Assembly (NCBI RefSeq): GCF_000266945.1
Contig: NC_018025.1
Span: forward strand, 5,832,001-5,896,000
Reading direction: 5' to 3'
DNA: 64,000 nt
Source: Desulfomonile tiedjei DSM 6799
GTDB lineage: Bacteria > Desulfobacterota > Desulfomonilia > Desulfomonilales > Desulfomonilaceae
The position numbers and the translations under genes were made by a program. Every line of letters begins with the position of its first letter. Within the stretch, counting starts at the first letter, position 1. This document shows positions 26,280-35,230 of the stretch, piece after piece. A model generated the notes under the pieces. It had not been told where the DNA came from and ran no database searches. It saw only the letters and a list, made by a program, of their open reading frames with translations.

Positions 26280-27269
26280 ATGAAAATTTCCGACAAAAAA
26301 GTTCTCGTGACAGGGGCGGGCGGTTTCATAGGGTCCCACCTGTGTGAGGAACTGGTGAAATCCGAGGCTCGCGTCAGGGCTATGGTGAGGTATAATTCAA
26401 GTGAATCCCACGGATTGCTCGAAGGCTTGCCCCGTGAACTCTACAATCGACTCGAGATTGTATCCGGGGACATTCGCGATATCGATTCAGTCACCAAGGC
26501 CGTTTCGGGGTGCGACATCGTCTTCCATCTGGCTGCTCTCATCGGGATACCGTACTCTTATCATGCTCCCAAGAGCTACGTTGATACGAATGTAGTGGGA
26601 ACACTTAATGTGATGCAGGCGTGCAGACAAGAATCCGTAGAGAGGGTGATTCATACGTCTACAAGCGAAGTGTACGGTACCGCGATGTACATCCCTATAG
26701 ATGAGCACCATCCTCTTCAGGGCCAATCACCCTATTCCGCAAGTAAGATTGCAGCAGACAAAATAGCGGAAAGCTACTATCTTTCATTCAATCTTCCTGT
26801 AGTTACCATCCGACCTTTTAATTGCTACGGTCCCAGACAATCTTCCAGAGCTTTTATTCCTGCAATGGTGTCGCAACTGTTGAGCGAGTCGGTGATCAAG
26901 TGCGGATACCTGGCTCCTCAAAGAGACTATACCTTTGTGAAAGATACGGTTGCCGGATTCATAGCTGCTGCACTGGTGCCCGGAATTGAAGGAATGACGA
27001 TCAACGTCGGGACCGGAAAGAAGATCTCTATGGGGGATCTCCTTCAGCGCATCATGTCGAGAATGGATCTAATGAAGCAGATATTGCCTGAGGAAAGTCG
27101 TTTGAGACCGCCTAAGAGCGAGGTAATGGCTTTGATCTGCGATAACACGCGAGCCAGAGCATTCTTGGGATGGGAACCCGGTTATACGCTGGATCAAGGT
27201 TTGGATGAAGTCGTCTCGTTTGTGAAATCCAATTCGAACAGATACAAAACCGATCATTTTGTGGTGTGA
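26280..27269 (+). CDS. LegB-like NDP-sugar 4,6-dehydratase/epimerase (extended SDR)
   Basis: 329 residues. Rossmann motif VLVTGAGGFIGSHL, a RYNSSESHGLLE block like NDP-GlcNAc 4,6-dehydratases of the LegB group, catalytic TSTSEVYG and Tyr-x-x-x-Lys (YSASK), then RPFNCYGPRQSSRAFIP and RDYTFVKDTV. The product would be a 4-keto-6-deoxy sugar. The start is uncertain: ATG 26235 overlaps the previous stop (ATGA) and gives a 15-residue extension, while ATG 26280 starts just before the Rossmann strand. It feeds the aminotransferase that follows directly. Confidence 0.82.
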   Translation: MKISDKKVLVTGAGGFIGSHLCEELVKSEARVRAMVRYNSSESHGLLEGLPRELYNRLEIVSGDIRDIDSVTKAVSGCDIVFHLAALIGIPYSYHAPKSYVDTNVVGTLNVMQACRQESVERVIHTSTSEVYGTAMYIPIDEHHPLQGQSPYSASKIAADKIAESYYLSFNLPVVTIRPFNCYGPRQSSRAFIPAMVSQLLSESVIKCGYLAPQRDYTFVKDTVAGFIAAALVPGIEGMTINVGTGKKISMGDLLQRIMSRMDLMKQILPEESRLRPPKSEVMALICDNTRARAFLGWEPGYTLDQGLDEVVSFVKSNSNRYKTDHFVV

Positions 27270-27271
27270 AC

Positions 27272-28468
27272 ATGGACTGGAAAGTTGCTTTGTCGGACAT
27301 TACCTTGGGCCCCGAAGAACGAACCGCTGTGAACCGTGTCATGGAATCCGGCTGGATCTCCATGGGGCCTGAAATCGAACAATTCGAATATGAATTTGCA
27401 GACTATCTGAGAGTAGATTTTGCTGTGGCAGTGTCCTCCGGAACCACTGCCCTGCACCTGGCACTTGCCGCTGCCGAGATCGGAGCAGGCGACGAAGTGA
27501 TACTGCCGTCTCTGACGTTTGTGGCTACAGCAAATGCCGTCATCTACCAGGGAGCAGTCCCGGTATTCGCAGACGTTGGAGATCTCTCTGACTGGAATCT
27601 GTCTCTCGCATCAATTGAAAAAAAGCTGTCGTCCAAAACTAGAGCCATCATAGCGGTTCATTACGGCGGATTTCCCTGCATGATGGATCAATTGCGCGAA
27701 CTCGCGGCTACTTACAATTTAAAAATAATCGAGGATGCTGCACATGCTCCCGGGGCTGTTTATCAGGACAGGAAACTCGGCACATGGGGAGACGTAGGCT
27801 GTTTCAGCTTCTTCTCCAACAAGAACATGACCACAGCAGAAGGGGGAATGGTTGTCACCGACAATCCGGAAATTGCGCGGAGAGTGCGGCTGCTCAGATC
27901 GCATGGTATGACTACGCTCACGTGGGATCGTCACAAAGGGCATAGCTTTTCGTACGATGTCGTAGAAACCGGGTTCAATTATCGAATGGATGAGATACGG
28001 GCTGCAATAGGACGGGTCCAATTGGCCAAATTGGAAGAGAACAATGAGAAACGTAAATGGATCACCAGAAAAATGAGGCAGCTTATATCGGATATTGACG
28101 GGGTATTCGTACCGTTTTCCGACAACTTGATCGAGTCCTCATCCTGTCACATCTTCCCGATATTTCTCGAGGACAAGGATATCCGACCTCTGGTCATGGC
28201 TTCCATGAGAAATTCCGGAATTCAAACCAGCATCCATTATCCGCCGGTACACCGTTTTTCGGTTTTCTCATCTTCTGATAGGGCTCCGCGAAAAGACTTG
28301 CGGTTCACGGAATTGATCGCGGAACGGGAAATCACGCTTCCACTTTTCCCTGGTATGACCGACTATCAGATGGAACTCGTGATTGAAAAACTCAAATTGA
28401 GCCTGTCGGCTGCCCGCAGATCCATGGATCAATATACAAGTGCTATGTTGACGCCGAGTGGTGCCTAG
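27272..28468 (+). CDS. DegT/DnrJ/EryC1 sugar aminotransferase (first copy)
   Basis: 398-residue PLP enzyme that aminates keto-sugar nucleotides. SSGTTALHLAL, ILPSLTFVATANAV, EDAAHAPG and the PLP lysine Lys184 (FSFFSNKNMTTAEGG) are intact, as is RMDEIRAAIGRVQL. The ATG (27272) lies two codons after a possible GTG that overlaps the previous stop. Paired with the LegB-like dehydratase it should make a 4-amino-4,6-dideoxy sugar, as in LegB-LegC or PglF-PglE. Confidence 0.88.
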   Translation: MDWKVALSDITLGPEERTAVNRVMESGWISMGPEIEQFEYEFADYLRVDFAVAVSSGTTALHLALAAAEIGAGDEVILPSLTFVATANAVIYQGAVPVFADVGDLSDWNLSLASIEKKLSSKTRAIIAVHYGGFPCMMDQLRELAATYNLKIIEDAAHAPGAVYQDRKLGTWGDVGCFSFFSNKNMTTAEGGMVVTDNPEIARRVRLLRSHGMTTLTWDRHKGHSFSYDVVETGFNYRMDEIRAAIGRVQLAKLEENNEKRKWITRKMRQLISDIDGVFVPFSDNLIESSSCHIFPIFLEDKDIRPLVMASMRNSGIQTSIHYPPVHRFSVFSSSDRAPRKDLRFTELIAEREITLPLFPGMTDYQMELVIEKLKLSLSAARRSMDQYTSAMLTPSGA

Positions 28469-28904
28469 AAACAGTATATTCACATTATGAGCGTGATACA
28501 CAGAAATTCGGAGATGTAACAGAGCGCGGCGACTCAATTGCTGCTGAGTAAATTCGAAAATACATGAATTATGACTGCAGTTAGAACACTCCATTGCCGT
28601 TCCATGTACTCCTGCCGCCAGAATTCCTTCGCAATTTTCAAGATGCACGGCGACTGTTGTTGCGACAAACAGCTCGCCTTGGCATCGACGAACATGAAGA
28701 CTGACAAATAGGGCGAATCAGGAGGTCATGGGCAATCGCGTGGCGATCACGATTCATACCCTTTGCAGCCAAGTAAAGGATTATGGAGAGGAACTTCTTA
28801 CAGGAATGTCTTCGCCGACTTACTTTCTTTGACTGCGAACTGGGATCGGTTACGGCCGCTATGTTCATCTGAAATAATACGAAATATTACGGGAGAGCCC
28901 AGGA
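28469..28904. other. Intergenic gap inside the glycan cluster
   Basis: 436 bp with no frame that has both a ribosome site and family resemblance. The second aminotransferase probably has its own promoter here; I could not place one. Confidence 0.4.
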
Positions 28905-30092
28905 ATGAAACAGATTGAAATGAGCGCAACGAAGCTCGACGATTCTGAAATTGAAGCAGCATTACGAGTATTGCGGTCCGGAGCATTCCGTCAGGGAAAG
29001 GAATGTGAAGCCTTTGAGATAGAGTTTGCAGAAAAAGTGGGTGCGAAATATGCCGTAGCTTCTTCAAATGGATCTGCAGCTCTTCATCTCGCCTATATGG
29101 CTTTTCTCAAGCCCGGTGATGAGGTGCTCGTGCCGTCTTTCGCCTTCATTGCGTCGGCCGCAATGATCAGTATGACCCAGGCGAAGCCGGTGCTGTGCGA
29201 CATAGACCCCAAAACATTTCTCATTGATCTAAACGATGCGGAACAGCGGATTACACACAGAACCCGGGCAATCGCTCCTGTACATCTGTTTGGAAACGCC
29301 TGTAACACAGAGGATGTCAGCAATTTTGCCGACAAACATCATCTCAAGATTGTATGGGACGCCGCACAGGCCCACGGAACAATGCATAAAGCGCAGGACA
29401 TCGGGGGATTTCCCGATTTTGTCTGTTATTCCTTCTATCCATCCAAAAACACATTCGTAGGAGAGGGTGGCATGACATGTACACCCCATGCCGAACTCCA
29501 CGAGAAGATGAAATATTTGAGATCCCATGGTGAGACGCGAAAAGACTATCACACGATGTTGGGTATGGACTACCGGATGACTGATATCGAAGCAGCCATT
29601 GGCAGAGAACAGCTTCGGCACCTCGATCGAATGCTGGAAATTCGTCGCAAGAATGCGCATCATCTCGAAATAGGAATTGCCGCTATTCCCGGAATACGCT
29701 CACAGCATGTCACACCGAATTCACTTCATGCCTGGCGTCAATATTGTGTGTACGTGGATGCAGATAAATTCGGGTGCGATAGAGATACCTTGGCCGAGCA
29801 TCTCAAGGAGAGAGGGATAGCAAGCAGCATCCATTATCCGCGGGGAATTCACTCTCAGCCGGTATTCGAACAGCTCTACGGACGAACTTCGTTGCCCAAT
29901 ACCGAACAGATCTCTCGAGGAATACTCGCTCTTCCCGTACACCATGAACTTCATGAAGATGACGTATACAGAATTATCGAAGCAGTAGAAGAATGTTACG
30001 ATCACAGCCCTTATTTCAGCAGTGCTCGCATGAGCAGACTCGAGTTGATGCCCCAGCCGGAGTTTTCGCAAGGTATACAGCGTTCTGTGTGA
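28905..30092 (+). CDS. DegT/DnrJ/EryC1 sugar aminotransferase (second copy)
   Basis: 395 residues. SSNGSAALHLAYMAF, LVPSFAFIASAAMI, WDAAQAHG, PLP lysine Lys181 (YSFYPSKNTFVGEGG) and RMTDIEAAIGREQL are present. It is only distantly similar to the copy at 27272, so it is not a recent duplicate but a second aminotransferase, perhaps for another carbon. GGGAGAGCCCAGGA precedes the ATG. It ends 36 bp from the insertion sequence at 30128. Confidence 0.86.
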   Translation: MKQIEMSATKLDDSEIEAALRVLRSGAFRQGKECEAFEIEFAEKVGAKYAVASSNGSAALHLAYMAFLKPGDEVLVPSFAFIASAAMISMTQAKPVLCDIDPKTFLIDLNDAEQRITHRTRAIAPVHLFGNACNTEDVSNFADKHHLKIVWDAAQAHGTMHKAQDIGGFPDFVCYSFYPSKNTFVGEGGMTCTPHAELHEKMKYLRSHGETRKDYHTMLGMDYRMTDIEAAIGREQLRHLDRMLEIRRKNAHHLEIGIAAIPGIRSQHVTPNSLHAWRQYCVYVDADKFGCDRDTLAEHLKERGIASSIHYPRGIHSQPVFEQLYGRTSLPNTEQISRGILALPVHHELHEDDVYRIIEAVEECYDHSPYFSSARMSRLELMPQPEFSQGIQRSV

Positions 30093-30127
30093 ACTGCCCA
30101 TCGGCTTGTGCATTGGAGATCCTCTAT

Positions 30128-30565
30128 CTATAGTTTCGCGATTCTTGCATGGTCGAGTCCGCGCGTGGAGCGCGGGCCGTTGAGTTTTTCGAACTTATTG
30201 ATTCGGCTGGCTTTCGAATAAATTCTCAGCGAGAAATGACTCCTTCGAGCTGCTGCCAGCATGTCTGAAAAGGTGAACGACTTTTTCCGGCAGTACCAGG
30301 GAGCCGGGTCGGCAACGAGGTTCTTTGCAGTGACGAATTGCCCAACGAACCAAAGCACTACAAAGCAGTAGGCCCAGTAAGCAAACATAGGGGCACGGGT
30401 TACCGAGGTCTCTTTCCGACACTGAGGTTCAGCCGCACCCAGGAGGTTCTTGGTCTCTCGATTGGTCATCTCAATGCTAAAGCGTGCAGCGTAGCGCTCG
30501 ATAATCTGCTGTGGTGCAGCCTGAGGGTCCGTATCGAAAAACACCATATTGGCATGGTGGCCGGC
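30128..30565 (-). pseudogene. C-terminal part of IS-B transposase
   Basis: Encodes AGHHANMVFFDTDPQAAPQQ and the Glu-bearing stretch RYAARFSIEMTNRETKNLLG, then a long tail ending HARIAKL with its stop inside the IS terminal repeat. It continues exactly the reading of the N-terminal part at 32081-33014: LCHDPAGH joins HANMVFFDTD. The resemblance is to IS701-type/DDE_5 transposases, not verified. Confidence 0.85.
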
Positions 30566-32080
30566 GCAATGCTGTTGAATTAAGGAAAGGGTTCTTGATT
30601 TTTCACGTTTAACCTCCGAGAATTCAGAAGGAATTGTGTTGACATGCGGGTAGTTACGCGCGATAAATTCTTTCAAAACAAGCTGCTGAAAGGATTTTAT
30701 TATGGCACGCATTATGCTTTGAAGAACCATGCCAACTTAGCGCGTACGCTGAAAAATTTCTTCACATTATTCCCGGACAAATCGACCCTTCCAAGAAACG
30801 CTCGCCTCAGGACTTTACTCGAAACAGAAAACTCGCCTTTGGAAAGCTTATCACCTTCATCTTGTCCATTGCCGCCAGTGGAAAGGGTAAAGGAGTGGAC
30901 ATGAAATCCGGTGAATTCTTTCGACATGCCAGAATTCTTGGCCTTTGGCCTGACGCCGAGGCGATCCATCGAAGCGCGCTCACCAAGGCGCGCAAAAAGG
31001 TGGATTGGAGGATCTTTCGGCAAATACTCGATGATGCGGTTGGTCTGGCTTATGAGTGTTGGCCTAAGAGCCCGAAGGACGAGTGGCATGGTATGTCCAC
31101 TCATGCGATAGATGGCTCCGACTATACGCTTCCAGCCGCCGATGAGCTCAGGGCCGAGTTTGATCCTGAGAGCGGACTTGGGCAAGCGGGCAAAGGACAT
31201 TATCCTCAGTGTCTTGTATGCACGCTCTATGACGTCTTCAGACGTCTGCCCATCGCAAGAACTGTGGTCCCGGTGAATTCTTCGGAGCGGGACCAAGCCA
31301 AACATCTCCTGCCCCTCGTGCCTGAGGGAAGTGTCTTGCTCCTGGATCGAGGTTACCCAGGATATGAATTTCTCAGCTACCTTTTGGACAAGTTCAAAGG
31401 CTATTTCGTGATACGTTGCCCCGCAACGTCCACCTTCGCCACAGTAAAGGAATTCATTCGGAGCGGGAAGAGCGAAGCCGAAATCGTGATTCCTCCGACA
31501 TCGAACTATCTCAGCCAGGTGACGGCTGAACAACGAAAGGCCGCCAAGCCCATCAGAGTGAGAGTCATCAGACTGTCCAATCCTGACGGAACCCTCTCGG
31601 TTCTCCTGACGAATCTTTACGACAAGGTGGAGTTTCCGAGACAGGAGATCACTGACCTCTATTTCAGGCGATGGGAAATCGAGAGCTATTTCCGGGATGA
31701 AAAGATTGGGCTCGAAATCGAAAAATTTCATGGCAAAACCTGCAACAGCGTCCTGCAAGAACTCTTTGCAGCTGCGATCATGGCTGTGATCTCAAGAACT
31801 CTCATGGCCATTTCCACCCAGTTACTCGGTGGAGAGCTCGGAGAACCTCAGTTCAAGAATGCGGTCATGACGCTCGCGTCTGAAGCCGCCGTGCTCGCCG
31901 CAGACGATCCTGAAAGAGCCATCGAAATCTTTCAGGATATTCTCAAAGAAATCTATCGTGTCAAATACTATCGACCAAACAGTCAGCGACCACCCCAACC
32001 AAGGGTGAACAAGCAAAGCAAAAACAAATGGCTTTACCGCAGGTACAAAAATGTCCCCGCAGCTTAAGTCAACAGCATTG
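30566..32080 (+). mobile_element. IS4-family insertion sequence A (inner)
   Basis: About 1515 bp with 18-bp ends CAATGCTGTTGAATTAAG (30567) and, inverted, CTTAAGTCAACAGCATTG (to 32080), differing at one base. A 10-bp direct repeat GGTGGCCGGC flanks it (30556-30565 and 32081-32090), within the 9-12 bp usual for this family. It cuts the IS-B transposase in two. Confidence 0.88.
30702..32067 (+). CDS. IS4-family transposase, needing a +1 frameshift near its start
   Basis: DDE transposase with Asp in AIDGSDYTLP, Asp in LLDRGYPGY and the IS4 Y-R-E-K signature YFRRWEIESYFRDEK. The AAAGGA site and ATG at 30702 give MARIML then TGA at 30720; the homologous protein continues in the +1 frame (EEPCQLSAYAEKF, then NRKLAFGKLITFILS). 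That frame has no ATG, GTG or TTG upstream before its stop at 30664, so translation needs slippage at CTT TGA or the copy is mutated. The stop overlaps the right end of the IS. Otherwise the frame is intact to 32067. Confidence 0.8.
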
Positions 32081-33014
32081 GGTGGCCGGCCGGGTCATGG
32101 CACAACACGATCGAAAGAGGCTGTTGCCCTGCGCTATGATACCATAGCGCCGTGAACTGATGTATCAGGAGCTTAGTTTGTTTTCCATAGCAGAAGACCC
32201 TAATCTCATTCCACCCCAGATTGGGGTCCTGGAACATCGTTTCCAGGGAGGGCAGTCGAGCGCCTCTCTTGCGAGGTCTGCCCATCACTGTAAATGGAGC
32301 AGGTTCCAGCACAGCGAACAAAGCTGCATCCTTTCTCAGCCTCCCTGTAATGTGCACATTCTTGGGTCGTGCTTTGAGGATGGTATCGCAGCAGTATCCC
32401 AGGTCGAACACAATTCTCAGTCTTTCTCCCTCTTGGAGCCATGAATGAGTCAGATTTATAAGATCCAATCCAAGTTCGGGTTTTGTCTTGTAGGGCAGGC
32501 TCTTGGGATTAAACTTGGCCTTTGGCGGCCACCAAAGGCGGGCAGCGTATGGCAGACAAAACATGCGATCGCTGATGCCGGGAAGGCGAATCGCCAGTCC
32601 TATGATGACAAAGCACACTCCATACCCCTTTTGCTTAGTATGCTTTGGGAGTGAACCATCATGCTGCCAGCCCGCGCCACAGATCTTCTTGCCAGTGTGC
32701 TTGTTCAAGGTGTCGTCAATCACCACAAGGATCTCGATCCCTTCTGCAATCAGCGTTTCTACCAACATTCTGAAGACGAAATAGGAGACAAAGTCAGTCT
32801 CCCATCGTCCCTTGCCGAGGAATCGGTAGATGCTGGCGAAGTGCTTGGATTCATGGAGTCTCATGGTCAGAATCACCTGGCTGATAGTGTGCTTGCCCAT
32901 AGTGAGCACCCAACCGACCACCAGCGCAACGAAGATACGGAAACTCGGTGCGCTGAAACACGCTCTGAAATGAATCTCGTCAATCCCGAACGGATCTGGT
33001 ATAGATCTCTTCAA
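32081..33014 (-). pseudogene. N-terminal part of IS-B transposase
   Basis: Starts at TTG 33014 with AAGGAGG eight bases upstream, reads MKRSIPDPFGIDEIHF, LVVGWVLTMGKHT, the first acidic block VVIDDTLNKHTGKK and a later IVFDLGYCCDT, to LCHDPAGH, where the IS4 element interrupts it. The remaining 9 codons read into that element before a stop. No other lesion was seen, so the gene was intact when hit. Confidence 0.83.
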
Positions 33015-33136
33015 CTGGCGTTCCTCCTTCCCAGAATCTTTACACAAAACCGGGTATGTGCGGAACGCCTTATTTTTTCAAGGATTATCTCACCATCTAA
33101 CCGTCCAGAATACAAAAAGGGCGAAACTATAGCCTC

Positions 33137-33538
33137 TATAGCAATCGCCAAAATTAATGTCCGATTTAGGACAGGAGTGTTAGTGGGTGCCGGCCTCCGT
33201 GCCGGCACATTTTTTAACATGATCGATGATATCGATAGAATGGACCGGAAGGGAGAGACTGTCTCAAAATTCTCGAATACACAAAAATCGTGCCACGATT
33301 CATCGTCCTTGTAGGGGCAGGTCTCGTGCCAGCCCTCCTGCAATGACCGGCACGGAGGCTGGTCACTACCGGGCACCCACGAGGGGCGCCCCTACAATCA
33401 GGCCGTGAAGATCATGAGAAGTTCGTGCCACGATTTGGGATAAATTTTGATTTTGAGACACTTTCGGGACGCCGGTCTCCACTAATATCTTGCACTGGAG
33501 CGTGGGATAAACGTCAGAATTTTTGGCAACGGTCCTAA
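33137..33538 (+). repeat. R3 interspersed repeat, copy c, carrying a MITE
   Basis: Left end TATAGCAATCGCCAAAATTA, core GTTAGTGGGTGCCGGCCTCC, and right end GTCAGAATTTTTGGCAAC match other R3 copies, but a 211-bp element (33255-33465) sits between ATGGACCGGAAGGGA and GGGACGCCGG. Confidence 0.8.
33255..33465 (+). mobile_element. MITE, copy 1 (inside an R3 repeat)
   Basis: 211 bp, ends GAGACTGTCTCAAAAT and, inverted, GATTTTGAGACACTTTC, flanked by 4-bp direct repeats GGGA (33251-33254, 33466-33469). Inside is an imperfect palindrome around TGTAGGGGC/GCCCCTACA. No coding capacity; a transposase would act in trans. Confidence 0.85.
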
Positions 33539-33578
33539 TACTAAATGCCCCCCCGATTCTCCAAAAATGCTGCACACG

Positions 33579-33608
33579 CGAAAAGACCCTCCGCAATGGG
33601 AGGGTCTT
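33579..33608 (-). terminator. Rho-independent terminator, minus strand
   Basis: On the minus strand GACCCTCC/GGAGGGTC forms a hairpin followed by TTTTCG. It is about 100 bp past the stop of the barrel gene at 33706. Confidence 0.7.
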
Positions 33609-33705
33609 CCTGTTCTTGAAGCATCATATTCTCTGGGATGCGAAATTCCCCACGAATTTTCTGAAAGCGACTTCGTATCGCTCTGGGATGATAAGCAAAC
33701 CGGGT

Positions 33706-34596
33706 TTAATAATAGTATACCAGTTCGCCGAACCAACCGCCCATGGCAACGTCTACTTCTGCACGCCAAGGCGTTCCCACAGTAATTTGTCCATTTGTGA
33801 CTGTCAAGACTGTCGTCCAATCCTTGAACTGGATTGTCGTGCTTCGATAACCCGATCGAAGCGCCACAACACCGAGCACGGTTTCAACTGTCTTGACTCC
33901 CCCTGCAATCTCCCAGTCTGTCACATTGGTTCCCGCTATGGACCACCTGGCTCGACCTTCTGCAATGGGTGAAAAACCGTACGCATTATATGTAGGACAA
34001 AGCACCACATGAAAACCCAGGGTAAGCGCTGATGGACCGCTGACTTCGGTCGTTCTCCACACACTCGGACCGGTGATTATTCCCGACACATTCAGAGTAG
34101 GGCGGTACAGATCGTAATCCATATCGATCCCTATCCTGGAACAACTCCAGCGAAACACGTCAAAGTCGCCACCAATGCGTAGTCCTGTATAATCGAATGC
34201 AGCTTGTCCTACTGTTCCTCCCGGAAGAGGTGGAGCCGCCGCTGAGCCTTCTCCGCCTTTGAAGTAACGCATTCCGTAATTCAGTCGTGCAGAGAACGGC
34301 CCCACTTGCAGTCTCACCATTGCATCCAGAAATGTCGCGGACCGCTCCATTCCCCAGTCATCTCGGAATTGAAAAGTTTGGAATGCTGCGGGAATTGTTT
34401 CCTTGCCCTTCAGGAGTTGCACCCAGATCAGTGACGCTTTCGCTTCGCCTTGCAGGGGAGGAAACGAAAAAACCGGTGAAAAGGGATTAGCCAACCCGGG
34501 AAACACCTGAGCCATGCAAGGAGTTATCCCTGATTGCAACAAAAAAAGCACGCAAACGACACCCAGAACCATTTTGGACAAAGAATACCTACACAA
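33706..34596 (-). CDS. Secreted outer-membrane beta-barrel-like protein, unknown function
   Basis: 296 residues. A signal peptide (MVLGVVCVLFLLQSGITPC...AQ after a short basic tip) is followed by a Phe/Pro-rich segment and alternating amphipathic strands rich in Tyr, Arg and Gly, ending in the aromatic FGELVYYY, as expected for a barrel. The TTG at 34596 has AAAGGCGAG nearby; the internal ATG 34572 would leave the signal almost complete but has a weak site. Own terminator; no operon partner. Comparable in style to the 3364 protein but not clearly homologous by eye. Confidence 0.68.
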   Translation of the reverse strand: MCRYSLSKMVLGVVCVLFLLQSGITPCMAQVFPGLANPFSPVFSFPPLQGEAKASLIWVQLLKGKETIPAAFQTFQFRDDWGMERSATFLDAMVRLQVGPFSARLNYGMRYFKGGEGSAAAPPLPGGTVGQAAFDYTGLRIGGDFDVFRWSCSRIGIDMDYDLYRPTLNVSGIITGPSVWRTTEVSGPSALTLGFHVVLCPTYNAYGFSPIAEGRARWSIAGTNVTDWEIAGGVKTVETVLGVVALRSGYRSTTIQFKDWTTVLTVTNGQITVGTPWRAEVDVAMGGWFGELVYYY

Positions 34597-35082
34597 TTTG
34601 GCTCGCCTTTCCCTGGGGATAATGGTCCTAATTATTAACTGAGAAGAGGTTCATAGTCAATGAAAAGCAGTAGACCTCTTCGATTCTTTTTTCGTGGGGT
34701 ATATCACTAGTGCGGCAACTACGGATAAGTCGTTCGTCAAGTTTTTTGCTTGGAATTCCAATGTATTATTCTCGTTTTTCACGTTCCGTTACTTCACTGG
34801 GAACCTAACTTACGTCGGCTCGGTAGTTCAATTTTTACTCAAGTTACGCGTTTTGTTTGCCTAATTCGCTGTCTCATGCGCGTACGCTTCGAGAAGGCCC
34901 GTAAATAAGGACTGACACACTGTCAGCAGAAATTCTGCTCCTTATTTGAAAAATTCTTTAAGAAAAATCGTAACCAGTCCGTTTTTCTTGAAGATCTTTT
35001 TGCGGCTTGAAATGGCGATATCATGCGGTAGCTCATTCAATTTCACCGGCGTAATCCGAGCCGGCAGAAGGTAAAAAAAATC
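34597..35082. other. Intergenic region before the polysaccharide exporter
   Basis: AT-rich, between divergent genes. No gene or recognisable RNA seen; promoter elements lie at its right edge. Confidence 0.45.
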
Positions 35083-35109
35083 TTGACAACCCTTGGCATT
35101 TTGTAGAAT
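35083..35109 (+). promoter_or_regulatory. Probable sigma-70 promoter of the exporter gene
   Basis: TTGACA 35083-35088, 15-bp spacer (short), TAGAAT 35104-35109. It is about 120 bp upstream of the ATG. Confidence 0.5.
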
Positions 35110-35230
35110 TGTAACCTATGTCCCCTTTAAATGTTCGGGTGCGATGAATAAAAGTTAAATTGGCCTGGGAAAACGGTCTATACCGTTTCTATTTAAGTGC
35201 GATTGCAGATACTTGGGGTATGGTAAGTTG

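Larger units (their letters stand above)
30128..33132 (-). mobile_element. Insertion sequence B (outer), interrupted by an IS4-family element
   Basis: Both ends carry CTATAGTTTCGC (30128-30139 and, inverted, 33121-33132). They are flanked by a 7-bp direct repeat CCTCTAT (30121-30127 and 33133-33139). It encodes one DDE transposase on the minus strand, split by the inner element at 30566-32080. Removing that element and one target repeat leaves about 1480 bp. It inserted next to the left end of R3 copy c. Confidence 0.85.

Noticed and set aside
30644-30904. 86-codon frame at the left end of the IS4 element, a possible transposase N-terminus
   Set aside because: The frame that resembles IS4 proteins is another one (EEPCQLSAYAEKF onward); this one diverges from it and is a shadow.
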